This document shows, piece by piece, positions 45,569 through 54,362 of a stretch of 64,000 nt of DNA (the stretch's first letter is position 1; the number at the start of each line of letters is the position of its first letter). A program made the translations under genes and the position numbers. The stretch covers positions 41,004 through 105,003 of the forward strand of contig JAFGBF010000010.1 in the NCBI GenBank assembly GCA_016933255.1. The letters are read 5' to 3'. The notes beneath the pieces are model-generated. The model saw only the letters and a program-made list of their open reading frames with translations, searched no databases and had not been told where the DNA came from. Source of the DNA: Candidatus Krumholzibacteriota bacterium. Lineage in GTDB: Bacteria > Krumholzibacteriota > Krumholzibacteriia > Krumholzibacteriales > Krumholzibacteriaceae.

Positions 45569-45597
45569 AGTATACAATATAAACGAATATGTGTCAA
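45569..45597 (-). promoter_or_regulatory. Near-consensus sigma-70 promoter for the glycosyltransferase gene
   Basis: On the minus strand TTGACA (45597-45592) and TATACT (45574-45569) are separated by exactly 17 bp. Predicted start is near 45562, about 55 bases before the start codon at 45506. It shares its form with the sites at 5311 and 39220. Confidence 0.82.
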
Positions 45598-45649
45598 CGT
45601 GGCCTTCAAGAATAAACTGTTGCTGTAGTGGTTTTTACCTATGACAGGG

Positions 45650-47337
45650 CTATCTCAGCATCACGATCTTCCTCGTGAAGCTTTCCTCGTTGTTCAAAAC
45701 GAGTCTGCAAAAGTAGACACCGCTGGTTACTCTGCTGCCGCTTGAGTTTTTCCCGTCCCATAAAACTTTGTATACTCCGGGGCCCATTTCCCCATCCTTA
45801 AGAGTCAGTAACAGTTTGCCGGAGGCATCATAGATTTTTAGTGAAACGGTCGATTTCAGCGGCAGATGGAACTCAAAAGTCGTCATCGGATTAAAAGGAT
45901 TCGGATAGGGATTAAGAAACGCAAATGCAGTCGGTATATCTGAATCATCATTTTCTTCAGAGGCAACAACAGTTCCGGCGTAAGAGAGAGCATAATATCT
46001 TACCCAATTTTGTTACTCAGACGGTACGGAGAATACAAGTTCAGAGTTTTCGCCCGAAGAGACATGAATTTTTTCTTGATTAACACCGCAGGAAACAGGA
46101 GTGTACCTGCCTGCAAGCAACGGGTGTGATAATTTTTCATCGGAGGAAGGTGTCAGGTGCAGGTAATCCCTTCCGTTGTCGGTAATTGCAAGGTTACCTT
46201 TGTCGATCGTCAAGTGCTGATTTTGCCAGAGATCCACAGCCAACAGTTCCATTTTTTCGATAATCAGATCAAATCCTGAAGGACTCTCAACCGAAAGCGT
46301 GATAGAACCTGATTTATCTATCGGATTGTCGAGGAGAGTATAATAACTTTCAACCTTATCTAAAGCATCGGTTTGTGCGAGCCCTGGAAGCGGTATATTC
46401 TTCTCTCCGCCGTCACTAGAGCTGTATGCCACGATAGGGATAGGATTGCCCTTGGGATATGAGATCGTTTCCTTAATGTAGAAAGGTATAGACCAGCATC
46501 CGGCATAGTTACCTTCAATATTCCAGGCATATAATTTGATCCTGTAATAATGATTGTCGGGATCTGAACTTATCCCTGTTGCTTGCCATGTGATGGAGTT
46601 GCAGGCGAGGTCTGGTTCGTCATATTTCTTCAGCGAAGCTAGTGTAACAGTGTTTATATCGTCTTCAGTCAACTTGATGTCTACTCTCGTGGGACACCCA
46701 TTGCATGTCCAGGAGATCGTGACATTCTGGCCGATTTTATAAGTTTCACCAATGGGGACTGGGCCTATGGCGATTTCAAGACTGGGATCGCACCCGTGAA
46801 CCTTCTCATAAATCTCAAGCATGTGATAATCAGTATCAGCACTGTGTTTGTCGACATAGTAAAGGCATTTGCCACTGCTGGCTACTGTTCCGTTTTTTAG
46901 TTGACCCAGCACCAAATCACCACACGCATATTCCGGAACACTCTCAGGAGAGTAGAGGTCTACCGCATATATGGAACTATAGGGGTTTCCATCCCACCTG
47001 TAGGCAGTCACATATAGATATTGATCACTTCAGATAAAGCCACAGGATAATATGTGTGGCAGGCAACTGATCCACCGCCACAACATTCACAACCTACGGC
47101 ATTTGATAGATAGCTGATTCCACCTTAGCATACTATATTAACTACATCGCACTGATTGTAAGTCGTGCCGTAAAAGGAGCTGACGCATTGAATGCTTGCG
47201 GCCCAGCACCAATTACTTTCAGCTAAAACGCCGGATACAGTAATTGCAAAGACACTGGAACCTATAAACGAAATAATCATTATGGTAAAACAATAAAACA
47301 CCCAAAACATTTTACGCCATATCTTATTGCTATACAA
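45650..47337 (-). pseudogene. Decayed secreted papain-like cysteine protease with C-terminal Por/FlgD-Ig sorting domain
   Basis: Read 47337 to 45650 on the minus strand, three pieces remain. (1) 47337-47125: a signal peptide (to SSVFA), then SNWCWAASIQCVSSFYGTTY and QCDVVN, the catalytic-Cys half of an AvrRpt2/C39-like papain fold. It is stopped by TAA (47127-47125), after which the same frame continues GGISYLSNAVGCECCGGGSV until TGA. (2) A different frame, 47029 to 46013, gives about 338 residues (from SDQYLYVTAYRWDGNPYSS) with Ig-like segments, ended by TAA (46015-46013). (3) The same frame as (2) continues past that stop into QNWVRYYALSYAG and a sorting module with YPNPFNP, then GVYFCRLVLNNEE and IVMLR at 45650. 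No catalytic histidine is visible. Two in-frame stops and one frame change argue for a dead gene; sequencing error is the alternative. Confidence 0.75.
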
Positions 47338-47536
47338 GAAGTAAAGTTGAAACGGACTATCTAAAATTTTATACCTATCACCGCTTCGATCTGATTATAA
47401 TGATTATGTGTGACTTTTGTGCACTTAGCCCGGATCAGCGTTCCAAGATATTGCATGAGTACCGTACTTTTCTTGCAGATGGGAGTGCCATGGTCGCAAC
47501 GATGCAAAAGAGAAGTTTAAAAAGAAAGAGGTGAAT

Positions 47537-48301
47537 ATGAGCAGGAAGCTAGTACAATTGGTCGTTTTCTTGATATCGGTTTTAATATCTACTGAAATGC
47601 GAGCTGATTCATCAGCGTTGCCGGCGTTGATGCTTGAACTTGAGGGCGGTGCGGTTTGGCAGAGCTATAACGACGTCCAAATTCCAAATAATGCTGATGG
47701 AACGCGTTTCTCATTAGTTGATGTAGCAGGCAAAGGCTCATGGCCTGCGGCGAGACTCTACGTCACCTGGAATGTAAACGAGACACATGGTTTACGTTTT
47801 CTCTTGGCACCGTTGAGTGTTACCGAGACTTCGACGCTGGAATCACCTGTGGACTTTGCTGGCGGTAGTTTTATTGCCGGTATGCCCGCAGAAGCGACCT
47901 ATAAGTTCAACTCATGGCGATTGAGCTATCGATATCGGTTTTATGCAAGTGAGCGCTGGCGATGGTGGATAGGTTTCACTGCCAAAATTCGTGACGCAAA
48001 GATCAGGCTTGACCAGGGTTCTGAAGTTGCGGAAAAGACCGATGTCGGTTTCGTGCCGTTATTGCACATCTCTGGCGCCTGTAGTTTCGCTTCAAACTGG
48101 ACTGGAGAAATAGATATCGATGCTTTGGCGGGTGGCCCTGGCAGGGCAGAGGACGTCTCTCTCAAGGCTAGATATCACTTCAACGAACACTGGAGTATGG
48201 CCTGTGGTTATCGTATGGTTGAGGGCGGTGCCGATGTGGATGAGGTATACACATTTGCATGGTTGCACTTTGCTGTAGTTTCGGTAAGTATGGGTTTTTG
48301 A
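47537..48301 (+). CDS. Predicted outer-membrane beta-barrel protein, small
   Basis: From the ATG at 47537 (GAGGTG just upstream) the protein has 254 residues. A signal peptide ends near MRADS. Then come about eight to ten amphipathic strands (for example ARLYVTWNVNETHGLRFLLA and WRLSYRYRFYASERWRWWIG), and the last residue is Phe (VVSVSMGF), fitting a small OmpW/OmpX-like barrel. Arginine codons here are mostly CGN, unlike the AGA/AGG habit of the core genes, which hints at transfer from elsewhere. It lies between the decayed protease and the GH17 gene. Confidence 0.72.
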   Translation: MSRKLVQLVVFLISVLISTEMRADSSALPALMLELEGGAVWQSYNDVQIPNNADGTRFSLVDVAGKGSWPAARLYVTWNVNETHGLRFLLAPLSVTETSTLESPVDFAGGSFIAGMPAEATYKFNSWRLSYRYRFYASERWRWWIGFTAKIRDAKIRLDQGSEVAEKTDVGFVPLLHISGACSFASNWTGEIDIDALAGGPGRAEDVSLKARYHFNEHWSMACGYRMVEGGADVDEVYTFAWLHFAVVSVSMGF

Positions 48302-48394
48302 GAGTACAAGCGGCGGCCCTTGCTGGCCAGGGCCCGCGCCGGCGGCGACCGCGGCTGAAGCAAAGATTGTTGTGATGGTAAGGAGTGCCGGATC

Positions 48395-49411
48395 ATGCGC
48401 CGTTTAGACAAGATGATGATTTTCGTGCTGATGATAATTGTCACAGCGATGTCGTGTGGACAGGCTGACAGGGTGCGCCCCTTCGAGCCGGTCGCAGACG
48501 GGCAAAGAATATACAACGCGGTCTGCTACGGGCCTCATCGGGACGGACAGCGCCCAGGCGGGACCCCGCCGTCGGCAGGGGAGTTCCTGGAGGATCTGTG
48601 GCTGATGCTGCCGCACTGGAATATGATGCGTATATACGGCTCATCGGAGTATGCCGGGACGATTCTAAAGGTGATCCGCGAGAACGGACTGGATATGAAA
48701 GTGATACTCGGCGTGTGGATCGACCCCGAGGAGCGGCGCGGCGATGCCGGCGAGGTGCTGGAGCGGTTCGAAGAAGCGCCGGCGGGGAACCAAAGAGAGG
48801 TCGACGCTGCGATAGATCTGGCGAACGCTTACCCGGAGATAGTGGCGGCGGTGAGCGTCGGTAATGAGACCCAGATCTTCTGGTCAGCCCACTGCGTTCC
48901 TCTCGATCTCCTGATGCCGCATCTGCGGCGCGTCCGAGCGGGTGTCAAAGTCCCGGTGACGGTGGCGGACGATTTCAACTACTGGAACAAGCCGGACAGC
49001 AGGAAGCTCGCTTCGGAGATCGATTTTATCATGCTGCACGCGCATCCGATGTGGAACGGCCTGCAGGTGGAGGAGGCTTTGGATTGGCAGCGCGAGCAGC
49101 TCGAGATCGTGCAATCGCTGCATCAGGATCGCCTTGTCGTAATAGGCGAGACGGGATGGGCCACCTCAGTCATAGACGAGGGGGATCAGGGCAGGCTGAT
49201 CAAGGGAAGACCGGGGGAAGAGGAGCAGAGATTGTTCTACGAGGCTGTCCGCGCCTGGGCGGGGGCCGAACGGCAGACCGTCTTCTTTTTCGAGGCGTTC
49301 GACGAGAACTGGAAGGGCGGGACGAATCCTGATGAAGTGGAGAAGCACTGGGGACTCTTCCGCGCAGACCGCACTCCGAAGGCGGCTATGCTCGAAAAAG
49401 CAGAACAGTGA
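48395..49411 (+). CDS. Glycoside hydrolase, GH17-type (beta-1,3-glucanase-like), lipoprotein
   Basis: This is a 338-residue protein. The signal ends VTAMSC (probable lipid anchor, Cys21). A barrel starts with YNAVCYGPHRDGQRPGG. Two catalytic glutamates fit clan A: Glu158 in VSVGNETQ (acid/base) and Glu252 in VIGETGWA (nucleophile), with FFFEAFDENWK near the end, as in GH17 exo-/endo-beta-1,3-glucanases. AAGGAG precedes the ATG. It is convergent with a GPH symporter and close to a GH30 gene, which suggests a shared substrate such as laminarin-type beta-glucan. Confidence 0.85.
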   Translation: MRRLDKMMIFVLMIIVTAMSCGQADRVRPFEPVADGQRIYNAVCYGPHRDGQRPGGTPPSAGEFLEDLWLMLPHWNMMRIYGSSEYAGTILKVIRENGLDMKVILGVWIDPEERRGDAGEVLERFEEAPAGNQREVDAAIDLANAYPEIVAAVSVGNETQIFWSAHCVPLDLLMPHLRRVRAGVKVPVTVADDFNYWNKPDSRKLASEIDFIMLHAHPMWNGLQVEEALDWQREQLEIVQSLHQDRLVVIGETGWATSVIDEGDQGRLIKGRPGEEEQRLFYEAVRAWAGAERQTVFFFEAFDENWKGGTNPDEVEKHWGLFRADRTPKAAMLEKAEQ

Positions 49412-49494
49412 TCCGTAATAAATTTGAGCGTACCCTCTGTTGATTGCGCATGTTTTTTCGCCGTCCCTGAATCGTACTGAAGCCAGAAGAGCCT

Positions 49495-51135
49495 CTATCC
49501 CTGATGTCCTCTCCGCTCTGAAAGCTCCCTCTCGATCCTCTGCATCGTCTTGTCGTCCAGCTCGTAGAAGATCGCCGCGATCGCAGCTATGGCCGATCCA
49601 GCCACGGGGATGTAGCTCATCATCAAGCGTATTCCGTTAAGAGTCTCGGGGCTCTGGGCCACGTTCGGCTGGAAGTTGAATTTTGCCAGCAGCCACCCCG
49701 CCAGCCCACCGCCGAGGGCCATACCGAACTTCTGCGAGAAGGTCGCTGCGGAGAATATCAATCCGGTGGCTCTGCGCCCGTACTTCCATTCCGAGTAATC
49801 GGCCGTGTCGGCGTACATCGCCCAGAGAAGAGGGGCCTGCGGAGCCATCACGAAGGAGATGACCATGTGGACCGCGAAGATGAGGAATATCTGGTCCCTG
49901 GATATGTGGTAAAAGATTATCGTGAAAACGCTCGTCAGGCTCATGACGATCAGATAGAGCTTCTTCTTGCCCAGCCGCCTGGCGAGAAGGTCGGTGCAGG
50001 CCACGCCGATGATGACGGCGACTGTCCCTGAAACCATGAAGGCCGCGGCGAGCAGCTCGTTTCCTATGTAATACTTGAAGTAGTAAAGTATCGTGCCCAT
50101 CCGGATTATCACGTAGCCGAGGGTGAACATCCCCATCACGAGGAGAATCATCCAGGGCCGGTTCCTCACGAGGTTTCGCATATCCTTCCGGAGCGATCTC
50201 TGCTGATCCTTTGACGGCTGCACGCGCTCTTTCGTCAGGGCGAAGGTAAGGTAGAAGAGCAGGCAGGCCAGCAGTCCGTATATTACGAGCGTATACTGGA
50301 AGCCCTTCGCGACATCCACCTTCCTCACCGAGTATGACAGATCCCTCACTTCGGGGAGGGTGAACACCTGCGAGAGATCGATAACGTGCTCTCCGAATCC
50401 CTCGTCCAGCTCTATTGTGCCGTTTTCCTTGATGTATGCAGGTGCATCAGCGGCAGGGGCCGTTTCATCCATCCTGTTGATCTTGACGAGGAATTCCCGG
50501 GATGTCTTATCGGTGCCGTCATCCGCTTCGATGATTATTCTGGATGTCCTCGTGCCCGTTTCCTGAATTGTCACGAGGCCGTTCGAAAGGGAGATCCCCT
50601 TGTCCTCTGACCCTAGAGAATTCACGAGAGGCAGCGTTGCGCCCTGTACTATGAAGGCCCCCACGAATGCGAGGACGAACCTGTAGGTCGAGGCGCTCGT
50701 CCTCTGCCTGGAATATGGCGAAAGGACTCCCAGCATGGCCGAATAGGGGATATTGATCGCGGTATACGCCATCATCATGAGGATATATGTGACATAGGCG
50801 TATATTATCTTTCCCCCGAGATTGAGCTCGGGAGTCGTGAATGTCAGGACGCCGATGACGGCGAGCGGGAGCATCATCCAGATCAGATACGGCCTGAATT
50901 TCCCCCACCTGGTCTTTGTCCTGTCGGCGATTATCCCCATTATCGGATCGTTCACCGCGTCCCAGAACCTCGATACCATGAAGAGGGTTCCCGCAACGGC
51001 AGCCGGAATCCCGAAGACGTCGGTATAAAAAAACAGAAGAAAGTTGATGAACATCTGGAAATAGAGATTGGAGGCGGTGTCGCCTAGTCCATATCCGAAC
51101 TTCTCCCTGAACGATAGCCTTTCTTCTACGTTCAT
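49495..51135 (-). CDS. GPH-family sugar:cation symporter with periplasmic cadherin-like insertion
   Basis: The 546 residues belong to the MelB/GPH group of the major facilitator superfamily: FGYGLGDTASNLYFQMFINF, FWDAVNDPIMGIIADRTKTRWGKFRP-type block split over 58-81, and YADTADYSEWKYGRRATG-type block near 470. Twelve membrane segments are predicted. Between TM5 (about 151-172) and TM6 (about 280-300), where relatives have a short loop, there are about 105 extra residues (174-278). These read as a cadherin/Ig-like domain: IIIEADDGTDKTSREFLVKI and IELDEGFGEHVIDLSQVF. That loop faces the periplasm. The symporter gene lies 28 bp after GH30 on the same strand and probably imports its products. 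Confidence 0.9.
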   Translation of the reverse strand: MNVEERLSFREKFGYGLGDTASNLYFQMFINFLLFFYTDVFGIPAAVAGTLFMVSRFWDAVNDPIMGIIADRTKTRWGKFRPYLIWMMLPLAVIGVLTFTTPELNLGGKIIYAYVTYILMMMAYTAINIPYSAMLGVLSPYSRQRTSASTYRFVLAFVGAFIVQGATLPLVNSLGSEDKGISLSNGLVTIQETGTRTSRIIIEADDGTDKTSREFLVKINRMDETAPAADAPAYIKENGTIELDEGFGEHVIDLSQVFTLPEVRDLSYSVRKVDVAKGFQYTLVIYGLLACLLFYLTFALTKERVQPSKDQQRSLRKDMRNLVRNRPWMILLVMGMFTLGYVIIRMGTILYYFKYYIGNELLAAAFMVSGTVAVIIGVACTDLLARRLGKKKLYLIVMSLTSVFTIIFYHISRDQIFLIFAVHMVISFVMAPQAPLLWAMYADTADYSEWKYGRRATGLIFSAATFSQKFGMALGGGLAGWLLAKFNFQPNVAQSPETLNGIRLMMSYIPVAGSAIAAIAAIFYELDDKTMQRIERELSERRGHQG

Positions 51136-51163
51136 CCTGTTCTCCCCGCCGATTGTCCTGTCC

Positions 51164-52717
51164 TCACTCGATAATGATCGTCTGGAGCGCGCACGCCGGT
51201 ATGGAGATCTCGACGAATCTTGAACCCAGCTCGAGAGAAAATCGTTTGCTCTGGTCTGCCTGGTTCAAAATCTCCACGGCAATCGTGCCGCCGGTATTCC
51301 TCACCGCTGTCACCATCAGCCCTTCGGCCCCGTTCTCCACCCCTATCCGCACCGCCCCCGGACGAATGTACCTGCTGAAATGCCGCATAACGTAATAGAG
51401 CGGGGTGTAGTAGACCTCGTCCGCCGCGGGGTTCGCTATGACCGGGGCGATGCACCAGTTCTCGGCATGGTTCGGGCCTCCCCTGTCATCGAGGACTATA
51501 TTCCAGTCTATCCATCCGGTGAGATAGCTGTTCAGGCCGCCGATGATATCCCGGGCATAGCGGTAGACCGGCACGTACTCGGGATGAAGGTGTTTGTCTT
51601 CTTCTGTAGCCCAGTAATACCCCCAGTCTGTCGCCTCCGGTCTCCAGTACCAGTCGTCGTCCCGCCATACAGGCACTTCCGAATCTATGCACCCCTCTGT
51701 GTGCAGAAGCTTCTTGCCCGGAAACCGCTCATGGATCCGGGAGAGCTCTTCAGGATACCACTCGTATGTGCTGCTGTACCAGTGAACGGCGGTCCCCCAG
51801 ATATATTTCGCGGCATCCTGGTCTCCAAGTATGACGTTCGCCCATTCCTCCAGATGATCCCTGTTCTGGTCGTAGATCAGGATCCGGGTGTCTATGCCGG
51901 CCTCGGCGAATCTTGGCCCGAGATTGTTTTTCACGAACCGGGCGATCTGCGCAGGGGTGAAAATCATGCTTTCCCACTGTTCCGAATTTCCGAGCGGTTC
52001 GTTCAATGTCGTTACCGCCCAGATAGGGATGCCCGCTCTCTCGTACTCCTCGATGTATCTGCAGAAGAACAGGGCCCAGGTATCGTAGTATTCGGCGAGG
52101 AGCGATCCGCCGTTCCAGCCGTTATTGTCCTTCATCCAGGGTGGCGCCGTCCATGCGGAAGCCACTATCCTGAAATCAGCCCCTTCGACGGCGGCCGCAT
52201 CAAGAATCAATGGAATCAGATCGTCCCTGTCTTCGTCTATGCTGAAATCGGAGAGTTCGAGATCTCCGGGAGTAACGGCGTACGTATAGTTCGAGAGGGA
52301 GAAATCACAGCTGCCGATATGGGTCCTCGTCAGGGAGTAAGCGGCTTCGTCCGGGCTGAAATAGGCGCGCAGCACCTCTTGTCTTTTTGTATCGCTCAGG
52401 CGGCTGAGTACCCAGGCGGAGCTTTCTGTGAACGAACCCCCGAACCCGGCGATCTCCTGATATCTCTTCTCCGGATCAAGCCTTATGACGGGGAGCCCGG
52501 AAGCGTTCTCCGGTCTGAACGGCACACTCTGCTTTTCAGAAGCCTTATCGCCGGCCCTGGAGGTCTGAACGATCCTGGCGGTGTAATCTACCCTGGCCGA
52601 ACAGCCGGGATTTATGATACAGGCCGATCTGACGCAGAATGCTGTCAATAATACCGGGGAAAAGAGGCGGATCATGCCGGAAATCAGGTAACGACTTTTA
52701 GAATGTGCGTATCTCAT
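51164..52717 (-). CDS. Glycoside hydrolase family 30 (glucosylceramidase/beta-1,6-glucanase-like)
   Basis: This is a 517-residue protein. The N-terminus has a signal-like segment (MIRLFSPVLLTAFCVRSAC from residue 15, so translation may start at 52675). GH30 blocks are RYQEIAGFGGSFTESSAWVL, RTHIGSCDFSLSNYTYA and ASAWTAPPWMKDN. Acid/base Glu240 lies in TTLNEPLG and nucleophile Glu341 in LLHTEGCID. The C-terminal beta-sandwich follows at about 425-517. GH30 enzymes remove glucose from beta-1,6 (and some beta-1,3) glucans or glucosylceramide; with a GH17 nearby, beta-glucan side-chain cleavage is the simplest reading. It lies 28 bp upstream of the chimeric symporter. Confidence 0.92.
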   Translation of the reverse strand: MRYAHSKSRYLISGMIRLFSPVLLTAFCVRSACIINPGCSARVDYTARIVQTSRAGDKASEKQSVPFRPENASGLPVIRLDPEKRYQEIAGFGGSFTESSAWVLSRLSDTKRQEVLRAYFSPDEAAYSLTRTHIGSCDFSLSNYTYAVTPGDLELSDFSIDEDRDDLIPLILDAAAVEGADFRIVASAWTAPPWMKDNNGWNGGSLLAEYYDTWALFFCRYIEEYERAGIPIWAVTTLNEPLGNSEQWESMIFTPAQIARFVKNNLGPRFAEAGIDTRILIYDQNRDHLEEWANVILGDQDAAKYIWGTAVHWYSSTYEWYPEELSRIHERFPGKKLLHTEGCIDSEVPVWRDDDWYWRPEATDWGYYWATEEDKHLHPEYVPVYRYARDIIGGLNSYLTGWIDWNIVLDDRGGPNHAENWCIAPVIANPAADEVYYTPLYYVMRHFSRYIRPGAVRIGVENGAEGLMVTAVRNTGGTIAVEILNQADQSKRFSLELGSRFVEISIPACALQTIIIE

Positions 52718-52762
52718 AACCCGGATCCGATCTGGGAGGTCAGGCCGCTAAACCGTCTTTAT

Positions 52763-54208
52763 TCATTCGCTGCCGCCTACGATGTGCCGCTCCTCGAGCA
52801 CCTTGCGGATCTCGTTAGCTCTGCTTTCCGACAGGTCATACTTCCACATCACAAGGATCGCACCTATCGTTCCGGCTATCGGCAAAGCTGAATAGATGAT
52901 CCTCATACCGGTTATCGCCCCTTCGGGCTGAACGGGTGCATCGGGAGTAAAACTCACGAGCGTCATAATCGTGCCGCTCAGCAACCCTGCGACGGCAAAC
53001 CCTAATTTTACCATCCACCAGAAGATCGCTCCGAAAACACCCTCTCTGCGCAGTCCGGTGTTGAATTCATCCAGGTCGCAGACATCAGCGGTCATCGACA
53101 TCATCAGCGTAAAGAGCCCGCCGATTCCGAACGAGAAGAATGGAAGGGCTATCAGAAACAGGTATGGCTTGCCGGGCACAAAGAGGAACCAGAACAGTAT
53201 ATATCCTATTATCGAGATCGATTGCGAGATTATGAATGTCTTCTTCTTGCCTATCTTTTGCGAGATCCTCGACACTATGGGGATGACTAGAAACGTCGTG
53301 GCCAGAGCGCCTACGCTTCCATGCAGGGTGGGCCAGATCCCTGCCGCTCCGGCATCTCCCGCGAAGAGGTAATAGACGATTATGAAGAATGAAAACGCTG
53401 CTATCGTGTTAAACGAATTGAAAATGAAAAAAGTGGCGATACATAGTTTCCTGAAAGAGGTGTTTCTGAAAGCGTCGGCAAATCCTTTGAAGAATTTCGC
53501 CACATTCTTCTTTAGATTCTTTCTGCTCAGTTCCTCAAGATGATCGGCATCGATTGTAGATTTGCTCTTGATGAAAAGAGCAGGGACGATGGCGAACCCC
53601 ATGCAGATAAGCCCCACCCATACAGAAAGCTGCCTGCATCCGGCAGCCGGAGAATCAAACCATTCAGGCTTGTAGATGATGATCCAGAACCATGGACTGA
53701 TGACCCAGGCCCACTGGCCGATCCATTGAGAGACTGCCATTATCCTGGTGCGTTCATGGAAATCGCTGCTCATCTCATAACCCATAGCCACATACGGGAC
53801 GCTGAAGATGGTCAATCCGAGATAAAAGAGAAGTGAAAAGCACATGAAGTAGACAAAATTGTATGTAACGCTGTTTTCTTTGTGCAGCTGCCACATCAGG
53901 ATATAACTGATCCCAAGTATCAGGGCGCCCAGGAGGACATACTGGCGGCGCCTTCCCCAGCGCGATCTTGTGTTATCTGAAATGAAACCCATGATCGGGT
54001 CAGTGATCGCATCAAAGATCCTCGGCAGGAAGAAGGCTATTCCCCAGAGGATCGGAGGAAAACCAAGGTCCTTCACCAGAACGACCATAAAGATTCCCAG
54101 GGCGGCAGGAAACATCTGGTTTGCCAGCATGCCGATCCCGAATGCGATCTTTTGACCGGCAGGGACAATTTCCAGTTGATCGGTTACGGCTCTGTAATGT
54201 TCGCTCAT
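52763..54208 (-). CDS. GPH-family sugar:cation symporter
   Basis: The 481 residues show MelB/GPH motifs: FFLPRIFDAITDPIMGFISD, NTRSRWGRRRQYVLLGA, ADVCDLDEFNTGLRREGVFG near 375, and twelve predicted helices. The loop between TM5 and TM6 is short (YKPEWFDSPAAGCRQLS), in contrast to the related gene at 49495. It is the second symporter of the putative glucan locus and lies 45 bp upstream of GH30 on the same strand. The substrate is probably a gluco-oligosaccharide or glycoside, by context only. Confidence 0.92.
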   Translation of the reverse strand: MSEHYRAVTDQLEIVPAGQKIAFGIGMLANQMFPAALGIFMVVLVKDLGFPPILWGIAFFLPRIFDAITDPIMGFISDNTRSRWGRRRQYVLLGALILGISYILMWQLHKENSVTYNFVYFMCFSLLFYLGLTIFSVPYVAMGYEMSSDFHERTRIMAVSQWIGQWAWVISPWFWIIIYKPEWFDSPAAGCRQLSVWVGLICMGFAIVPALFIKSKSTIDADHLEELSRKNLKKNVAKFFKGFADAFRNTSFRKLCIATFFIFNSFNTIAAFSFFIIVYYLFAGDAGAAGIWPTLHGSVGALATTFLVIPIVSRISQKIGKKKTFIISQSISIIGYILFWFLFVPGKPYLFLIALPFFSFGIGGLFTLMMSMTADVCDLDEFNTGLRREGVFGAIFWWMVKLGFAVAGLLSGTIMTLVSFTPDAPVQPEGAITGMRIIYSALPIAGTIGAILVMWKYDLSESRANEIRKVLEERHIVGGSE

Positions 54209-54362
54209 AATTCTCTCAATTTTCCTTTTTGGGACTGAATTCGAACAGCATACCTCTTCCTATATACCGGTTTCATTCAGATTGTAAAAGATTCTTTTCT
54301 TCCGGTTCCATCGCCCATCGTTGCCTGAAATGGATGGTCCGTCCGTCACGCGTAAACTTTTA

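Noticed and set aside
46013..47011. A free-standing 332-residue minus-strand gene starting at GTG
   Set aside because: It lacks a signal peptide and a ribosome-binding site. A signal-bearing fragment precedes it and an in-frame sorting module follows it, so it is better explained as the middle of one broken gene.
51380..52651. A 423-codon open frame on the plus strand
   Set aside because: It is antisense to the GH30 gene, whose catalytic motifs are clear. The plus-strand product is rich in Arg, Pro and Gly without domains.
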